NCBI GenBank assembly: GCA_007115705.1
Contig: QXEO01000722.1
Location: 680,098-744,097, forward strand
Length of the DNA: 64,000 nucleotides
Source of the DNA: Dactylis glomerata
Taxonomy: Eukaryota; Streptophyta; Magnoliopsida; Poales; Poaceae
Direction of reading: 5' to 3'
Below the pieces are notes generated by a model that did not search any database, was not told the origin of the DNA, and was given only the letters and a program-made list of their open reading frames with translations. Within the stretch, counting starts at the first letter, position 1. Every line of letters starts with the position of its first letter. Shown in pieces: positions 1 through 11,079 of this stretch. Made by a program: the position numbers and the translations under genes.

Positions 1-220
1 GCTGCAGATTCAACACAACTCAAGATGCAGAGCATAATTTGTCCATGCATCAAATTGAACTATACATGACATCAGGTGGTACAACAAAAGGCATATCAAC
101 AATTCAGCAGAACGTCTAACATCAACACAACACTTGGTTAAACTCATCCATGCATGTATATGCTGCTAAATAAGACCATGAGATCATCACAAACAGTTCA
201 CATAAGACTGCCCCACCATC
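1..220. other. 3' flank of the B3-like gene fragment
   Basis: This stretch lies downstream of the B3-like reading frame on the minus strand. I see no ORF, repeat end or primer site in it. It is probably 3' untranslated or flanking sequence of the gene fragment, and it is cut by the window edge. Confidence 0.35.
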
Positions 221-762
221 CTACTCAAGATCAGCATGCTCACGACAGATGACAACCTTTTGGACATAGCTGATAGGATCATAGACTTTCATCTTGAAGC
301 CGTCTATGGTGACCTTGCGCATCATATAGTCATGAAGCTTCAAATTATAGATAACATCAAAGGCATGCCATCCTTTGTCTAGGACGATCCGTATTTGAAT
401 CGATTGGCATGGACAACCCACTCGCAATCCTTATCATTCTTTATGGACACTAGTTGGGGATAGGGGCGCCCCTTCACGTAAGACCTGAACTCGGTCGGCA
501 TAACAAGCATATAAAGGTCATCCTTATCCAACTGAATATAGAAGCGCGTAGGACGAGGCATGGCATCATGGTGGCCGACCTTCCCAGGGCGGCATTTGGG
601 TTTGCAACGAGTATTAGATACCGACCTGGCACTGGCATCTGCCCTTGCCAAGGCCTCCTCTCTCCTGCCAGGAACCTTGGTCTCCCTCCGCATCATGGGA
701 ACAAAATGTTTGTAGCCCGGTGGACTAGGCCTGTCGAATTTCTTCATCAAATCCAGGTTGTC
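221..762 (-). pseudogene. B3 DNA-binding-domain protein, last exon, frameshifted
   Basis: Read on the minus strand, an exon opens just after a good 3' splice site (TTTTCTTGTAG, intron ends at 763). It encodes a basic linker (about 747-590) and then a B3-like fold. The first half has FYIQLDKDDLYMLVMP, then VSIKNDKDCEW. The second half, in another frame, has IVLDKGWHAFDVIYNLKLHD, then FKMKVYDP, ending at 221-223. W...LDKGW.AF...L is the usual B3 pattern of plant-specific transcription factors. The two halves are in different frames, with the shift near 395-405, so as sequenced the protein stops early. An ATG at 747 could be a start, but the splice acceptor suggests upstream exons. Fold assignment is by motif only. 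A decayed paralogue, or a sequencing error in a live gene, are both possible. Confidence 0.6.
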
Positions 763-876
763 CTACAAGAAAATTACTATTGCATCAGGGCTTTACAAGT
801 ATCACGTAAGTTGCCATTGCGCGATTGCACATCATGTACAGCAGGACCATATAGTTAAATGCACAATGTACCATAT
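763..876 (-). other. intron remnant upstream of the B3 exon
   Basis: AT-rich sequence between the splice acceptor at 763 and the first base recognisable as retrotransposon at about 877. It has no ORF continuing the B3 frame; an in-frame TAG directly precedes the exon. It is read as the last 114 bp of an intron whose remainder is replaced by transposon sequence. Confidence 0.45.
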
Positions 877-1100
877 ATGCAAATTAAGCTCCAAAGGTTT
901 TTCATTTTTTTCTTCAAATCTAAACTCAGGAAAAAGACTAAAGAACTCTTTACTTTCCATTAAGCCTTACTAGTAAAAATAAAAACAAGAAACAAAAAGA
1001 TATAATTGCAGAATCTAAAGGAAATAACTTCGAGCACTCACTTAGGAGGATGCGAGTACCTTTTACCTTACCTCCCCGGCAACGGCGCCAGAAAAGAGCT
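877..1100 (-). mobile_element. truncated second internal unit of element A
   Basis: Left of the LTR at 1101 the sequence continues as the 5' internal region of the same element: spacer GAAAAGAGCT, the tRNA-Asp-type primer site at 1073-1090, a short leader, and the gag ATG at 958-960. It matches 30661-30884 base for base apart from scattered changes. Homology stops at about 877, after ATGCAAATTAAGCTCC, where the intron-like sequence begins. Element A is therefore followed by a second copy of its own internal region, cut off after about 28 gag codons. Confidence 0.8.
1073..1090 (-). other. primer binding site, tRNA-Asp type (truncated unit)
   Basis: The minus strand reads TGGCGCCGTTGCCGGGGA, complementary to the 3' end of plant tRNA-Asp(GTC) including CCA. 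It starts 10 nt after the LTR end at 1101. This is the primer used by many Athila and Tat gypsy elements. Confidence 0.85.
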
Positions 1101-2529
1101 TGATGTCTACGCACGCGTCTGTTCTTGTAGACAGTGTTGGGCCTCCAAGTGCAGAGGTTTATAGAACAGCAGCAAGTTTCCCTTAAGTGGATCACCCAAG
1201 GTTTATCGAACTCAGGGTGGAAGAGGTCAAAGCTATCCCTCTCAAGCAACCCTGCAATTACGATACAGAAAGTCTCTTGTGTTCCCAACACACCCAATAC
1301 ACTTGTCAGATGTATAGGTGGACTAGTTCGGCAAAGAGATAGTGAAATACAAGTAGTAGTAATGATTATAAGTAGTAAATGTAATCTGAAATAAGTATCG
1401 CTGCGAGCAAACATGTAACAAAACTGAAAGGAAATGGTGTGCAAAGCTTGGAAATAAGGCCTAGGGATCATACTTCCACTAGTGGACACACTCTCAACAA
1501 TATAACATAATTGAACCAATTGATACTGTCATCAATATGCAACTCAAAACAATTCTCCAATAGAAAACGAACACTAATCATGCGTAGGGCTACGAAGCAC
1601 TCCTCAAAGTCCGTATTTCCCCAAACTAGATTGTCCCACACTGTCACCGTGAACGCACTAGATGGTTCCAACAAACACCAACAATTCATAGAGATACCAA
1701 AAAGACACACATGATGCGCACACTGTCACCTTCACACCATGATACAAGGTATCTCCGGAGATTAGAATAATAAAGCACGGGAGTAGCATAATATCTGAAT
1801 AATAGCATCTACCAATTCAACTAGATACAAAGCTCACGATCACATAAAGATCACATCATGGGAGAGAGAGGTGAACCACATAGCTACCGGTAGAGCCCTC
1901 AGCCCCGGGGGAGAACTACTCCCTCCTCATCATAGGAGACAGCAAGGTTGATGGAGATGGCGGTGAGGTCGATGGAGATGGCGGAGATGGCGATGGAGAC
2001 CGATGGAGATGGCTCCGGGGGCACTTCCCCGTCCTGGCAGGGTGCCAGAATAGAGACTTCTATCCCCCGAAATTTGTCTTCGACGGCGGCAGAGCTGCGG
2101 AACTGTTCTGGGAAAAACGCTGATTGTTTTAGGGTATTCCATCGGGAGGTTTCTTATAGGCGAAGGGGCATCGTCAGAGGCGGACCAGGGTGGTCTCACC
2201 ACAGGGGGGCGTGGCCAGGGGCTGTGGCGTGCCCCCTCATGGTGAGGCTGGCCCCTGGCCCCCCTCCGGCTCTTGTTCGGTCTTCGGTCCTCTTCCGGGA
2301 AAAATAGGAGTTCTGGAACTTGTTTCGTCCAATTCCGAGAATATTTCCTGTGTAGCTTTTCTGAAACACAAAAATAGCAGAAAACAGGGAACTGGCACCG
2401 TGGCATCTTGTTAGTAGGTTAGTTCTGGAAATCGCATAAAAACGCCACAAAGTGTAACGAAACACAAGGCAAATGGTGTAAAAACAAGCATGGAGCATCA
2501 AAAATTATAGATACGTTTGAGACATATCA
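1101..2529 (-). repeat. element A LTR, left copy (1429 bp)
   Basis: On the minus strand it starts TGATATGTCTCAAACG and ends GTAGACATCA. It pairs with 30885-32315 over its full length (1429 versus 1431 bp, with many scattered substitutions). Right of it lies the polypurine tract (minus TTGGGGATGCT), so it is the 3' LTR of the large unit. Left of it lies a primer site, so it is also the 5' LTR of the truncated unit. A minus-strand TATA box (TATAAG) is at 2153-2158. A short GATGGAGATGGCG-like tandem repeat lies near 1950-2010. Confidence 0.85.
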
Positions 2530-4769
2530 AGCATCCCCAAGGTTAACTCCTGCTCGTCCTCGAGTAGGTAAGTGATAACAAAAGAATAATTTTTTAGGTG
2601 ACATGCACCATCACAATCTTGATCATCTAAGTAAGCATTGAGTGCTGGGATCAAAAGAACTTAAAACATGGGCATGCAGATATAATCTTTACAATAAGAA
2701 ACTTAGCAACCATGTTATAACATGAAGAAGAACACAAACAAAAGATCATGAATAATGAAACAATGAAAGTCAAACGTAAAGGTATAAATGCATAGGACAC
2801 CTTCAAGTTTAAGAGGGCGACTAGATACAAATAATTTAAGAACAAGTGAAACCAAAATCATGAATCAATCAATGATAACTTTGGGACAATGCACATTATA
2901 TTCAGAATGACAACTATGCTCTCTTAGACGGTGCACAAAGGTAGAAGGTGGAGACTCAACATAAAAGTAAAAGAAAGGCCCTTCACAGAGGGAAGCAGTG
3001 ATTAAACATGTGCTAGAGCTTTTCATTTGTAAAACAGAGAGATAAAAATTTGGTTTTGAGAGGTGGTTGTCTTTGTCAACGACTGGCAATGGGGTTCTTA
3101 CTATCTTCCATACAAAAATGAAGCAAATTTTTGAGAGAGAGATTGGCACTTTTGTGCTCTTTTATAAAGCTTGGCACTCCTTCCCACCTTTTTTCCTTTC
3201 ATAAACCATGGCTAACCGATTCCATCGGGTGCCCACCAACATTCACATACCATGGAGGAGTGCCTTTTTTCTTTCTTTTCTCTTTTTTTCTTTTTGGAAT
3301 AAGACAATATGGAAGATAGCAAATCCGACCACTATGTCCCCATGAGCTAAAAACAGTGTCACAAAATGAGAAGTGTTTTGAAGGTTTTTTTGAAAGGTAG
3401 CACATGAAAATTTACTTGAAATGGCTTGCAAATACCATGCATAGGAATTTATAGTGGACACTTCGAACAACTTGGTTTTTAGGAGTTGGATGCACGAGTG
3501 GAGCTCATACTCAGTACAAAATGAGGGCTAGCAAAAGACTGGGAGCGACCAACTAAGAGAGCAATAACAGCCATAATCATGCATAGCGACAAAACATCAT
3601 TGAAAGAAGCATAAAGTGCTATCACAAGTCCAAAACCAAATGATCATAGAGCTATAGGGGACTTATTTTGTAGTCAACATGTGTAAGCATGTGCAAAGTC
3701 AACCCAAATAAAGCATCCAAGGAGAAAACCAAATAAATGCTTCCATATAATAAAAACAACGCATGATTTTTCAAAGGCTCATTAAGCAATCTCTGTCATT
3801 TGGGACAAGTCATGCTACAGAAAAAATCACTAAGCATACTATCAAAATGACATCAAGCACGGCATGAAAAAGTCAAAGCCGCAGTCTAAACAAGCTCCTT
3901 TTTGTACCACTTTTTTGCATGAAACTCTTTCTCTTTTCCAACACCATTCAAACCTTTTCAAAACAACTCTTTTGATGAAAACAAACATAGACCAGAGGTC
4001 AAAATACACCTTGACGCAAAGATAAAAGAAGTTCTGAACAAAAAAATCAAGGCGAAAAACAAAAGCTAAACGTAGTAGCAGAAAAAGAGAACACTCGTTG
4101 AACGATAAGAGTGAAAACTAGAGTGTTCTTGGCAATGAAAAACGGAGCATAGCTCTCTCCAAAAAAAACATGGTGTGATCCAACCATTTATTGCAGCAAA
4201 AAAAAACTGAAAGCGAAAACAACTGACACTCCAAGAAAAACGCATAGCGCATGAAGCAATAAAAATATAGTGTCTTGAAAGGTGACCTGATTTTTGCCGA
4301 TGAAGAAGGGGTGCCTCAGGGCCATCCCCAAGCTTTGACGCTTGTACTTCTTGGATATTTCTTGGAGTGCATGGGCATCCCCAAGCTTGATCTTTTGTCC
4401 ATTCTTCATCTCATCTCATCATTCTCCAATCCCTACACTTGAAAACTTCCTTCATACAAAACTCAACACAATTCTATTAGCAACATTAGTATAAGCATAA
4501 TATTGAATCAACCCTTTTTGCTTTAGATTTCAACTCAAAACCACCACATATAAAGCATATACTACTGTAGAAACTTCCCCAAAAGTTCCATGATCAAAAG
4601 AACTCAAAAAGAAAGCGATCGAGAGACAAACACAAATAGTGGCAGAAATCTATCAAAACAGAACAGTTGACAAAGGTCAATTTTTTAGAGGGTTTTCTGT
4701 TGCAAAAATAAAAAAGTGTAAAACTAATGAAAGTTTGGATATAACCTGGGGCATATTCACAAGAAATCG
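2530..4769 (-). other. element A 3' internal non-coding region
   Basis: This AT-rich stretch contains the motif GGCATCCCCAAGCTT twice near 4320-4390 and a polypurine tract next to the LTR. It has only short chance ORFs. It continues at 13453 once element B is removed; the AATCG duplications are at 4765-4769 and 13453-13457. Non-coding 3' interiors of this kind are usual for non-autonomous gypsy elements in cereals. Confidence 0.75.
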
Positions 4770-5587
4770 TGATGAGGATCTATCCATGGAATATGATGAT
4801 TCTACTTGTTTGAGCTGGAAGGAAATATTGAGCCTAATTAATAATAATGATAAGGTGAATTCTTTCCTAATTGAAGAGAATATTTTGATATCTCCGAATT
4901 ATATACTACCTAAGGCAAAGTACTGTGTTGTATTTAGGTATGTCATCTGTCAAGATATCGCCAGCGGGAGGAGAGGGAGGACGGCGATCAAGAGACAAGT
5001 GGAGATCAAGTCTGCATGAGCACGAGCATGTGATGGCGCACTAGGACTGCTCACGACACGATGTCTACACGTCTAAGGCGCGCCACACACATGGCCTACG
5101 TGCTAGAAATAGGCTGAACCCATATATGGGTCGGTATGTACTCGTTTGAGTCGAACCGAGTCAGTTTGGGCCCAAACCAGGTTGGTTTTGGGCCAGGTCC
5201 ATGATGAGGACGCCCCAGCCTCCCTTAAGTGGCCAGGGGCGCCCCCTCAAGTCCCTTAGACCACGTTTAAACAAAACCCTAGTTTCTAGACAGAACCAAG
5301 TGTTCCTCTGAAATTATTCGCACCAATTCGTGTCGATCTGGTGTTTATTCTTCTGAAAGTCTGAGTGTAATCTGCTGTTCCATTGGGAATTAGTATATTG
5401 CATCACCGTTTCGTGGTCGGCGGCTACGTGCACAAGCGTGTGACGTTGCGAATATCCAAAGGGTTGAGAGCTGTTGCGCTGGCAGCAAGGATTAGCCGGA
5501 GAGTTTACAGCGACACTCGAGTTATCCTCATCACCATCATCGCCATCTACCTCGCGCTCGCTGAGAAGATCGGGACACCCCTTATCA
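4770..5587 (+). repeat. element B 5' LTR
   Basis: It starts TGATGAGGATCTATCC and ends GGACACCCCTTATCA, and is the same length as the 3' copy. Its first 250 bp carry an open frame that in the 3' copy forms the C-terminal tail of the B protein. Confidence 0.92.
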
Positions 5588-5589
5588 TG

Positions 5590-5600
5590 TGGTATCAGAT
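5590..5600 (+). other. element B primer binding site (tRNA-Met type)
   Basis: TGGTATCAGAT lies two bases after the LTR end and is complementary to the initiator tRNA-Met 3' end through TGGTATCAGA. Confidence 0.85.
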
Positions 5601-6633
5601 TATTGGGTTTCTCACTGCGAGTATTTTTGGTTGATTGATCTGCGAATTGTTCCTCAGTCTTCAGATCAGATTGGTTTTGACAAGTTCTGTTCGTGTTCGT
5701 GTTCTTCTGGAGACATGGTGTTTCTTGTGAAGATCGGATCTAATTTACCTCGCTCCTTTTGGATTGGTTGTTCTTCACGTCACACAGGAACGACATAGAA
5801 GAGATTCAATTGGATCGGTCCTGATTGGAGATTGGATCTGATCTATTTTGGAATTCACGCCAGCAAAAAGGAAGGTGTTTCCCATCGCCGTGATTCCTTG
5901 TTGAGACCAAGGCCACGCTGATCGCCGGAAGTCCAAGACGACTCTGCGAGATCCGATCGATAGAGAGAAAAAAAAGAGACAAACTACTTTGTCCGTTTCG
6001 CGTCGCCGTCGCACTGCCGTGCGTTTCCGGCGTCGTATATCTCTGCCGCAACACGTTTTTTGTCAATTTCTCTGCCGCGACAGCGTGTTCCCACTGTGTC
6101 CACATAGCGTCCTTTCTACACGATTTTGATCGCTTTAGCTATAGCCTGTCTACAGCATCGTGTTAGGAGCTTACCCATACGAGACTAGCTACGTCGTGCT
6201 CATCAGGCTGCTGCCGTGTGTGCAATCTTGTGCCTGTTCGTCGAGCCAGTGCTAGCGTCTCTCTTGTGCATTGCAACACGAGCATATACTCCAACAAATA
6301 ATTCTTGAGCTCACTTTTCAGAGTTGCTTTGCCCCATTTATCTCCACCCTGTGTGTTTCCGTGGGTCTTTGTCATACGATCAGCACTAGGACTTGTATTT
6401 CGGTGTAGTTAGGTATCCATACCAAGCCCCACCATATACCCTGGTTTGTCGTGTGATAGTTTCTTATACCCTCGGTATTCGCTTCATCACATCCGCACAT
6501 GTTCTGCCACTACAAGTTGGTAAGCTTTCATAATTCACTTTGGAACGGTAAGATACCTTGTTCTTTTAGTTTTGAGTGAGCTGAGAGTTCCACCATATAT
6601 ATATTGCTGCCGTTTCCTTTGTCTTTACTAATA
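5601..6633 (+). other. element B leader
   Basis: About 1 kb of GC-mixed sequence between primer site and first ATG. It contains only short ORFs, none resembling gag. Similar long leaders with GATCGG-rich words occur in C and D, which supports kinship. Confidence 0.6.
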
Positions 6634-7513
6634 ATGGCAGATGATGACGAGGAGGATCCATTACCATTGTAGTTTGATTGCAGCAATACATTTTGGGAGG
6701 AGGATTCTGGAGTGGTGCTTAATTCGGGTTTGTTCCACTTCACTACAGATATTAATGGAAGACCTGCTGCTGTTACCATTGATAACTATTATTTACCGAA
6801 CTTGGTTAGTATTGAGGTTGTTGAAAAGATGCAATTGCGTACTTATCGAAAAATTAAACCATATATGTTGGCTTCTTATGATCATGCACTACCGATTACG
6901 CGAACCACCCATGTTCCTCTCACCATTTATGGCCATATAGTTCATATTCATTGTGATGTGGTTCCTAGAGCGCTAAATTTTTGCCATATTTTGTTGGGAA
7001 AATCTTGGTGTTCTCAGTTTCAGGTTGTTTTTGGTAGTGATCATCCCGACCCCTCCATCTTTTGGAATAGTAAGCACACGTGGTTGTCATATATTTGCAT
7101 TAAGGAATTTCAGGAGGTTAGGCGTCAAAACCTGCGTCCACCTGCAGCCCTTCTAATAAAACCACATGTTGCTCCTGTTCTTACACCACCTGACCTATGT
7201 ATTCCCACCATGTGTACATCTCAACCACCTAAAGTTAACTTGCCTGATTCCACATTATGTATAGATACGAGTGTGCACAAGAGTGCGAATGTCATTGTTA
7301 CCGAAAAACTGAGCGAGGGAGTTGCTAGGACATGTGAGAATATTTCAACTAATGTAACCATTTCTACTCCTAGTGTTGTTTCTTGTGAAATGCAGGTTGC
7401 TTTTGAAGAAAGGGAGCCGCCTATTTTACAACCTGCATCACCGGTTTGTGTATTATCACTTGAAGAGGACGTTCCGGTGCCTACTACATCCGAGGAGCCT
7501 GTCATTGCAATAG
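6634..7513 (+). CDS. element B ORF, N-terminal part: degenerate retropepsin-like domain
   Basis: The frame opens at ATG 6634 (MADDDEEDPLPL), meets an in-frame TAG at 6670, and then stays open to the C insertion at 7514. The segment after the stop aligns by eye with the protease region of C, D and G: a beta-strand pair ending VTIDNYYLPNL where the active D-S/T/G-G would be, then VPLTIYGHIVHIHCDVVP, then HILLGKSWCSQF matching LLGRPWQ(Y/F)D. The catalytic triplet reads DNY, so it is unlikely to be a working protease. No zinc knuckle or gag domain is visible. TAG could be a real end, a readthrough site, or a mutation. The frame resumes at 11590 beyond C. Confidence 0.6.
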
Positions 7514-8070
7514 TGATATGGACCACGCCGGTGATCCTTGGAGTTTTGTCCCGATCTTTCACAGCGAGTCTACCTGGATATAAATCTTCTAATAACACAA
7601 AGAACGTCACCTGAAGAAGAGGAACGAATCCAGCAAGCAACGTGAAGAGAATCAACACGCCTCAAACCTGAGCCTGATAATCCTTGATGAACACAAGAAC
7701 CTTCACAGCAATGTATTTGATAAACACGGCAGCGCCGTTTCCCCGGAGGGATGATACACGATGGAGCACACGATAGTTTTAGACTAAACAACTGAACTCC
7801 CCTAAACCCTAGACTGCTGGCCTCCTTATATAGATGGCCAAAAAACTGTTGGGCTTGGACAGGCCCCAAACCCAAAACACACAATAAAACCTAGGTGGCC
7901 CACAACTAGACCTAGCTATGAAATAACATAGGCATGAATATAAATTGCTGACACAACCTTAGACTAATTATTACATATCGTAGGTCGTCCTGGTGTGCCA
8001 ATCTGCAATGAGCTTTCCTCACCTTGGTGGAGTCCTAAAATTGGGCTTCACCTCCTCCTTCGTGCCCATA
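7514..8070 (-). repeat. element C inverted LTR copy (557 bp)
   Basis: Reverse complement of the C LTR from its U5 end (TGATATGGACCACGCC in plus orientation; the normal end would read TGATAAGG) to within 3 nt of its U3 start (GTGCCCATA). A reversed TATA box (TTATATA) is at 7827-7833. Together with 8071-8426 it forms an inverted repeat with arms of about 355 bp and a loop of about 200 bp. Confidence 0.9.
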
Positions 8071-8426
8071 TTGGGGCCTGTCCAAGCCCATCAGTTTTCT
8101 GGCCATCTATATAAGGAGGCCAGCAGTCTAGGGTTTAGGGGAGTTCAGTTGTTTAGTCTAAAACTATCGTGTGCTCCATCGTGTATCATCCCTCCGGGGA
8201 AACGGCGCTGCCGTGTTTATCAAATACATTGTTGTGAAGGTTCTTGTGTTCATCAAGGATTATTAGGCTCAGGTTTGAGGCGTGTTGATTCTCTTCACGT
8301 TGCTTGCTGGATTCGTTCCTCTTCTTCAGGTGACGTTCTTTGCATTATTGGAAGATTTATATCCAGGTAGACTCGCTGTGAAAGATCGGGACAAAACTCC
8401 AAGGATCACCGGCGTGGTCCTTATCA
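8071..8426 (+). repeat. element C truncated forward 5' LTR
   Basis: It begins within U3 (TTGGGGCCTGTCC), lacking roughly the first 204 bp, and ends GGCGTGGTCCTTATCA. A TATA box (TATATAA) is at 8108-8114, so promoter and U5 are retained. Confidence 0.9.
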
Positions 8427-8428
8427 TG

Positions 8429-8439
8429 TGGTATTAGAT
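8429..8439 (+). other. element C primer binding site
   Basis: TGGTATTAGAT, two bases after the LTR end. It differs by one base (C to T) from the TGGTATCAGAT of B and D. Confidence 0.8.
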
Positions 8440-9360
8440 TACTGGGTTGATCACCGTGAGTATATTCTGCTGATTGATCTGCGGATTGTTCTTCGTCGAG
8501 CAGTTTACAAATCATATTGGTTGATTTCATTGGAGGGTTTTTTTTTCCAGATTGACGAGGAGTTTGTAGCTGGTTTTCATCTCGCTAGCCAAGATCCAAT
8601 CGTATCAGGATCGCGTGCGTTTTCTAGATCCTCATCATCTTGGAGGTGGATTGGTATTCACGTTGGGGTTTTTCAGATCCGATCCAGCCCGAGTTCACGC
8701 GGTGGCCAGATCTGATCGCTACAAGTGTTGATCGTATACGATCGAGGGGAGTGGAGGTAGTCCAGATCTGATCGAGGCATCGAGCAGGTTCGTTAGAAAA
8801 AAAAAGCAACGACGGGCTGCAGCGATCGCCCGTACGCGCCCACGCACGGAGACCGTCTGGCCTCCAGCGCACACTCGCCCCGCCCCTGTGTCGCTCCGCT
8901 CCTGCCTGGGGATTGCTCCCCGCGCCTGGGATCGCGTTCCTGGAAAGGCCCGGCCCATCTCCATCACACCAGATCCGATCGCTGGGGCAGATCCGATCGC
9001 TGCTGTGCCCAAGCCGATCAAAGGAGTTGTCAAAAAAAAAAAGATCGATCCCTTGCGCTGGAGCCCGGAGGCTGTCTGACCCCCAGCGATCGAGCGCCCT
9101 GCGCTTCTGGCTGTTCGCTGGATAGCGGCGCCTTCCCCAGCGTGGCCTGATTTGTTAGTTCTTTTTATTTGGACAGGCCTGAAGCAGATCAGTGTCGGTA
9201 AAAAATCTGCCGCGGCACACGTTTTGGAGAATTTCTGCAGCACGGCCGGTTTCGCTTGTTCTTCTGCCGTGTCAGCATTGGCACCTAGGGTACTGCAGTG
9301 GTGCGAAGTCTGCATTGTTTCTCTACCACGGTATAGGTGGATTTTTGACGTTGAGCAGCT
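8440..9360 (+). other. element C leader
   Basis: About 0.9 kb without a convincing gene. It has several GATCGATC-like words and short A-runs (for example near 8798 and 9032). The leader of D has the same character. Confidence 0.6.
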
Positions 9361-11079
9361 ATGGTGGGAGGTGTTATTCCGACAGTTTCCGACGAAGTTT
9401 CAGACTATTATCAAGCTCGTTGGCTAGGCGAAGCGGATGAAGCACCCATTTTTAACCCTGTTGCTGTTGCTGCAACCAGAGCATTGGGAGGTTTGAGAAG
9501 GCTTTGGCTGAAGTTTGATACTACGCCACAAGAATATTTAGCATGGGAGGATGTGATGGACCGTTGGTTACGGCCGTGTTCTCAAGATTACGGGCAAATT
9601 ACTTCTTACAATGCAGCTGTTGCTCGCTTTGATCAAACAACTACTGCTTGGTGGAAACGTGTCAGGTATGATATGCAACAAAAAGGCCAGAGTTTCACTT
9701 GCAGTTGGGAAGAATTGAAGAGTCTTTTGAGGCAGCGTTTCGTGCCAACAGATTGTATGGTAGAGCAGCCCAGTCGGCCTATGACCACAATTGTACCTTC
9801 TGTGGATACGAAGGCTGATGTTGGCAAGGATATCATGAAAGAGGTTGAACCATTGAGTGGGCTGAATATGCAACTCAAGCGGGTACATGATGCGGCTTGC
9901 ATAGCAGTTGACAAGGGTCAGCGTTGGAGTTTATTTCAAACACAGTGCATGATCAAGGGCAAAACCTGCAAGCTCATGGTGGATGGTGGTAGCTACTGTA
10001 ATGGCATCAGTAAGGCTGTGGTGACGACTTTGGGTTTGTCGACATGGCGTATTCCTGAACCTAAGCATGTTGCATGGTTAAATAGCTGCGGTATTCTAAA
10101 GATTACTCACAAGGTGCGTGTGCCATTTACAGTTGGTGACTATATTGATGAGGTGGAATGCGATGTGTTGCCATTGGAGGTATGTGGGCTGTTACTTGGA
10201 CGTCCATGGCAGTATGATCACAATGCTATGCATGCTGGGAGAGCAAATACATATTCTTTTGTGCATGATGGCACACAACGGACTTTGAAGCCTATGAGAG
10301 ATGATCAAATCAAGTCCGATGTCGTTTTGGTGGTTCGCAAGGAGAAGTTGCATAAAGCTAAGCCACAACCAGGGCTACCTCAGGTGCAGCTTGAGGAGCA
10401 CAATGCGAAGAGCGTCAGTGGTGATATTGTTTCAACCAAGCCTGTAGATGACAAGCCAGTTGTTCTTGTTAGTGACAAGCCGGTTGAAGTCAAGCCTCTT
10501 ATTGATGAAGGGAAGGATATGTTAGCATGTGTTCCATGTGTTTCACTTCCAGTTCGTGTTGACATGGGTGTTCAGACCGATGACGGTGGTGCTGATCTTG
10601 TTCCGGTGCATATGGTGCCGTGGGTAGTCAGCCACAGTTTTGTGAGAACACCTCGGAGACGTTTTGTTGGAGCAGCAGTGCGTGTGCATGCAGGCAAGGA
10701 TGGACGTGTTCGTCAGTTGTGTGGCCCAGGCATAACTACTTTGCAGGGTCGTGCTAAGCAAGTTCATGTTCAGCAACGCAAGGTTCCAGCAAGGGTTGAG
10801 AAGAAGAACGTGGACGCGCCTAAGTACAAGTTTATTTGGCAAAGAAAAGAGGTGCAACCACCTAGAGCTATATCAAGTCGAGCAGACCAAGAGGGAGGAT
10901 GTGGTGAGGAAGGCAAGCAAGACTTAAAGACGGCAAATATGCGGGGTGCTATTATTGATATTCCGCCACCCTTTCGAGCAGACCCTCACGCGTTGGGGAC
11001 AACGCTTTTTGAAGGGGGGGAGGATGATATGGGCACGAAGGAGGAGGTGAAGCCCAATTTCAGGACTCGACCAAGGTGA
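9361..11079 (+). CDS. element C gag-protease polyprotein (572 aa)
   Basis: The start is ATG 9361, the first in a frame that stays open to TGA 11077-11079. Residues about 30-135 look like a retrotransposon gag core: WLKFDTTPQEYLAWEDVMDR, AWWKRVRYD, then WEELKSLLRQRFVP. No CCHC zinc knuckle follows. A retropepsin-like domain starts near residue 200, with LMVDGGSYCNG (D-G-G at residues 208-210) and LLGRPWQYD about 70 residues later. The remaining 270 residues are Lys/Val/Pro-rich without a recognised fold. There is no reverse transcriptase, RNase H or integrase. The frame runs through the polypurine tract and ends 55 bp inside the 3' LTR. D-G-G matches the G family active site, so the protease could be functional. 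Confidence 0.8.
   Translation: MVGGVIPTVSDEVSDYYQARWLGEADEAPIFNPVAVAATRALGGLRRLWLKFDTTPQEYLAWEDVMDRWLRPCSQDYGQITSYNAAVARFDQTTTAWWKRVRYDMQQKGQSFTCSWEELKSLLRQRFVPTDCMVEQPSRPMTTIVPSVDTKADVGKDIMKEVEPLSGLNMQLKRVHDAACIAVDKGQRWSLFQTQCMIKGKTCKLMVDGGSYCNGISKAVVTTLGLSTWRIPEPKHVAWLNSCGILKITHKVRVPFTVGDYIDEVECDVLPLEVCGLLLGRPWQYDHNAMHAGRANTYSFVHDGTQRTLKPMRDDQIKSDVVLVVRKEKLHKAKPQPGLPQVQLEEHNAKSVSGDIVSTKPVDDKPVVLVSDKPVEVKPLIDEGKDMLACVPCVSLPVRVDMGVQTDDGGADLVPVHMVPWVVSHSFVRTPRRRFVGAAVRVHAGKDGRVRQLCGPGITTLQGRAKQVHVQQRKVPARVEKKNVDAPKYKFIWQRKEVQPPRAISSRADQEGGCGEEGKQDLKTANMRGAIIDIPPPFRADPHALGTTLFEGGEDDMGTKEEVKPNFRTRPR
11011..11024 (+). other. element C polypurine tract
   Basis: GAAGGGGGGGAGGA, directly before the 3' LTR start TGATATGGGC. 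It has seven consecutive Gs where D has six. Confidence 0.85.

Noticed and set aside
454..858. 134-codon plus ORF over the B3 region
   Set aside because: It is antisense to the B3-like frame and has no motif of its own.
950..1519. 189-codon minus ORF across the A LTR end and primer site, also present at 30734-31303
   Set aside because: It spans the LTR, primer site and spacer, and matches no protein. Its presence in both copies follows from LTR homology alone.
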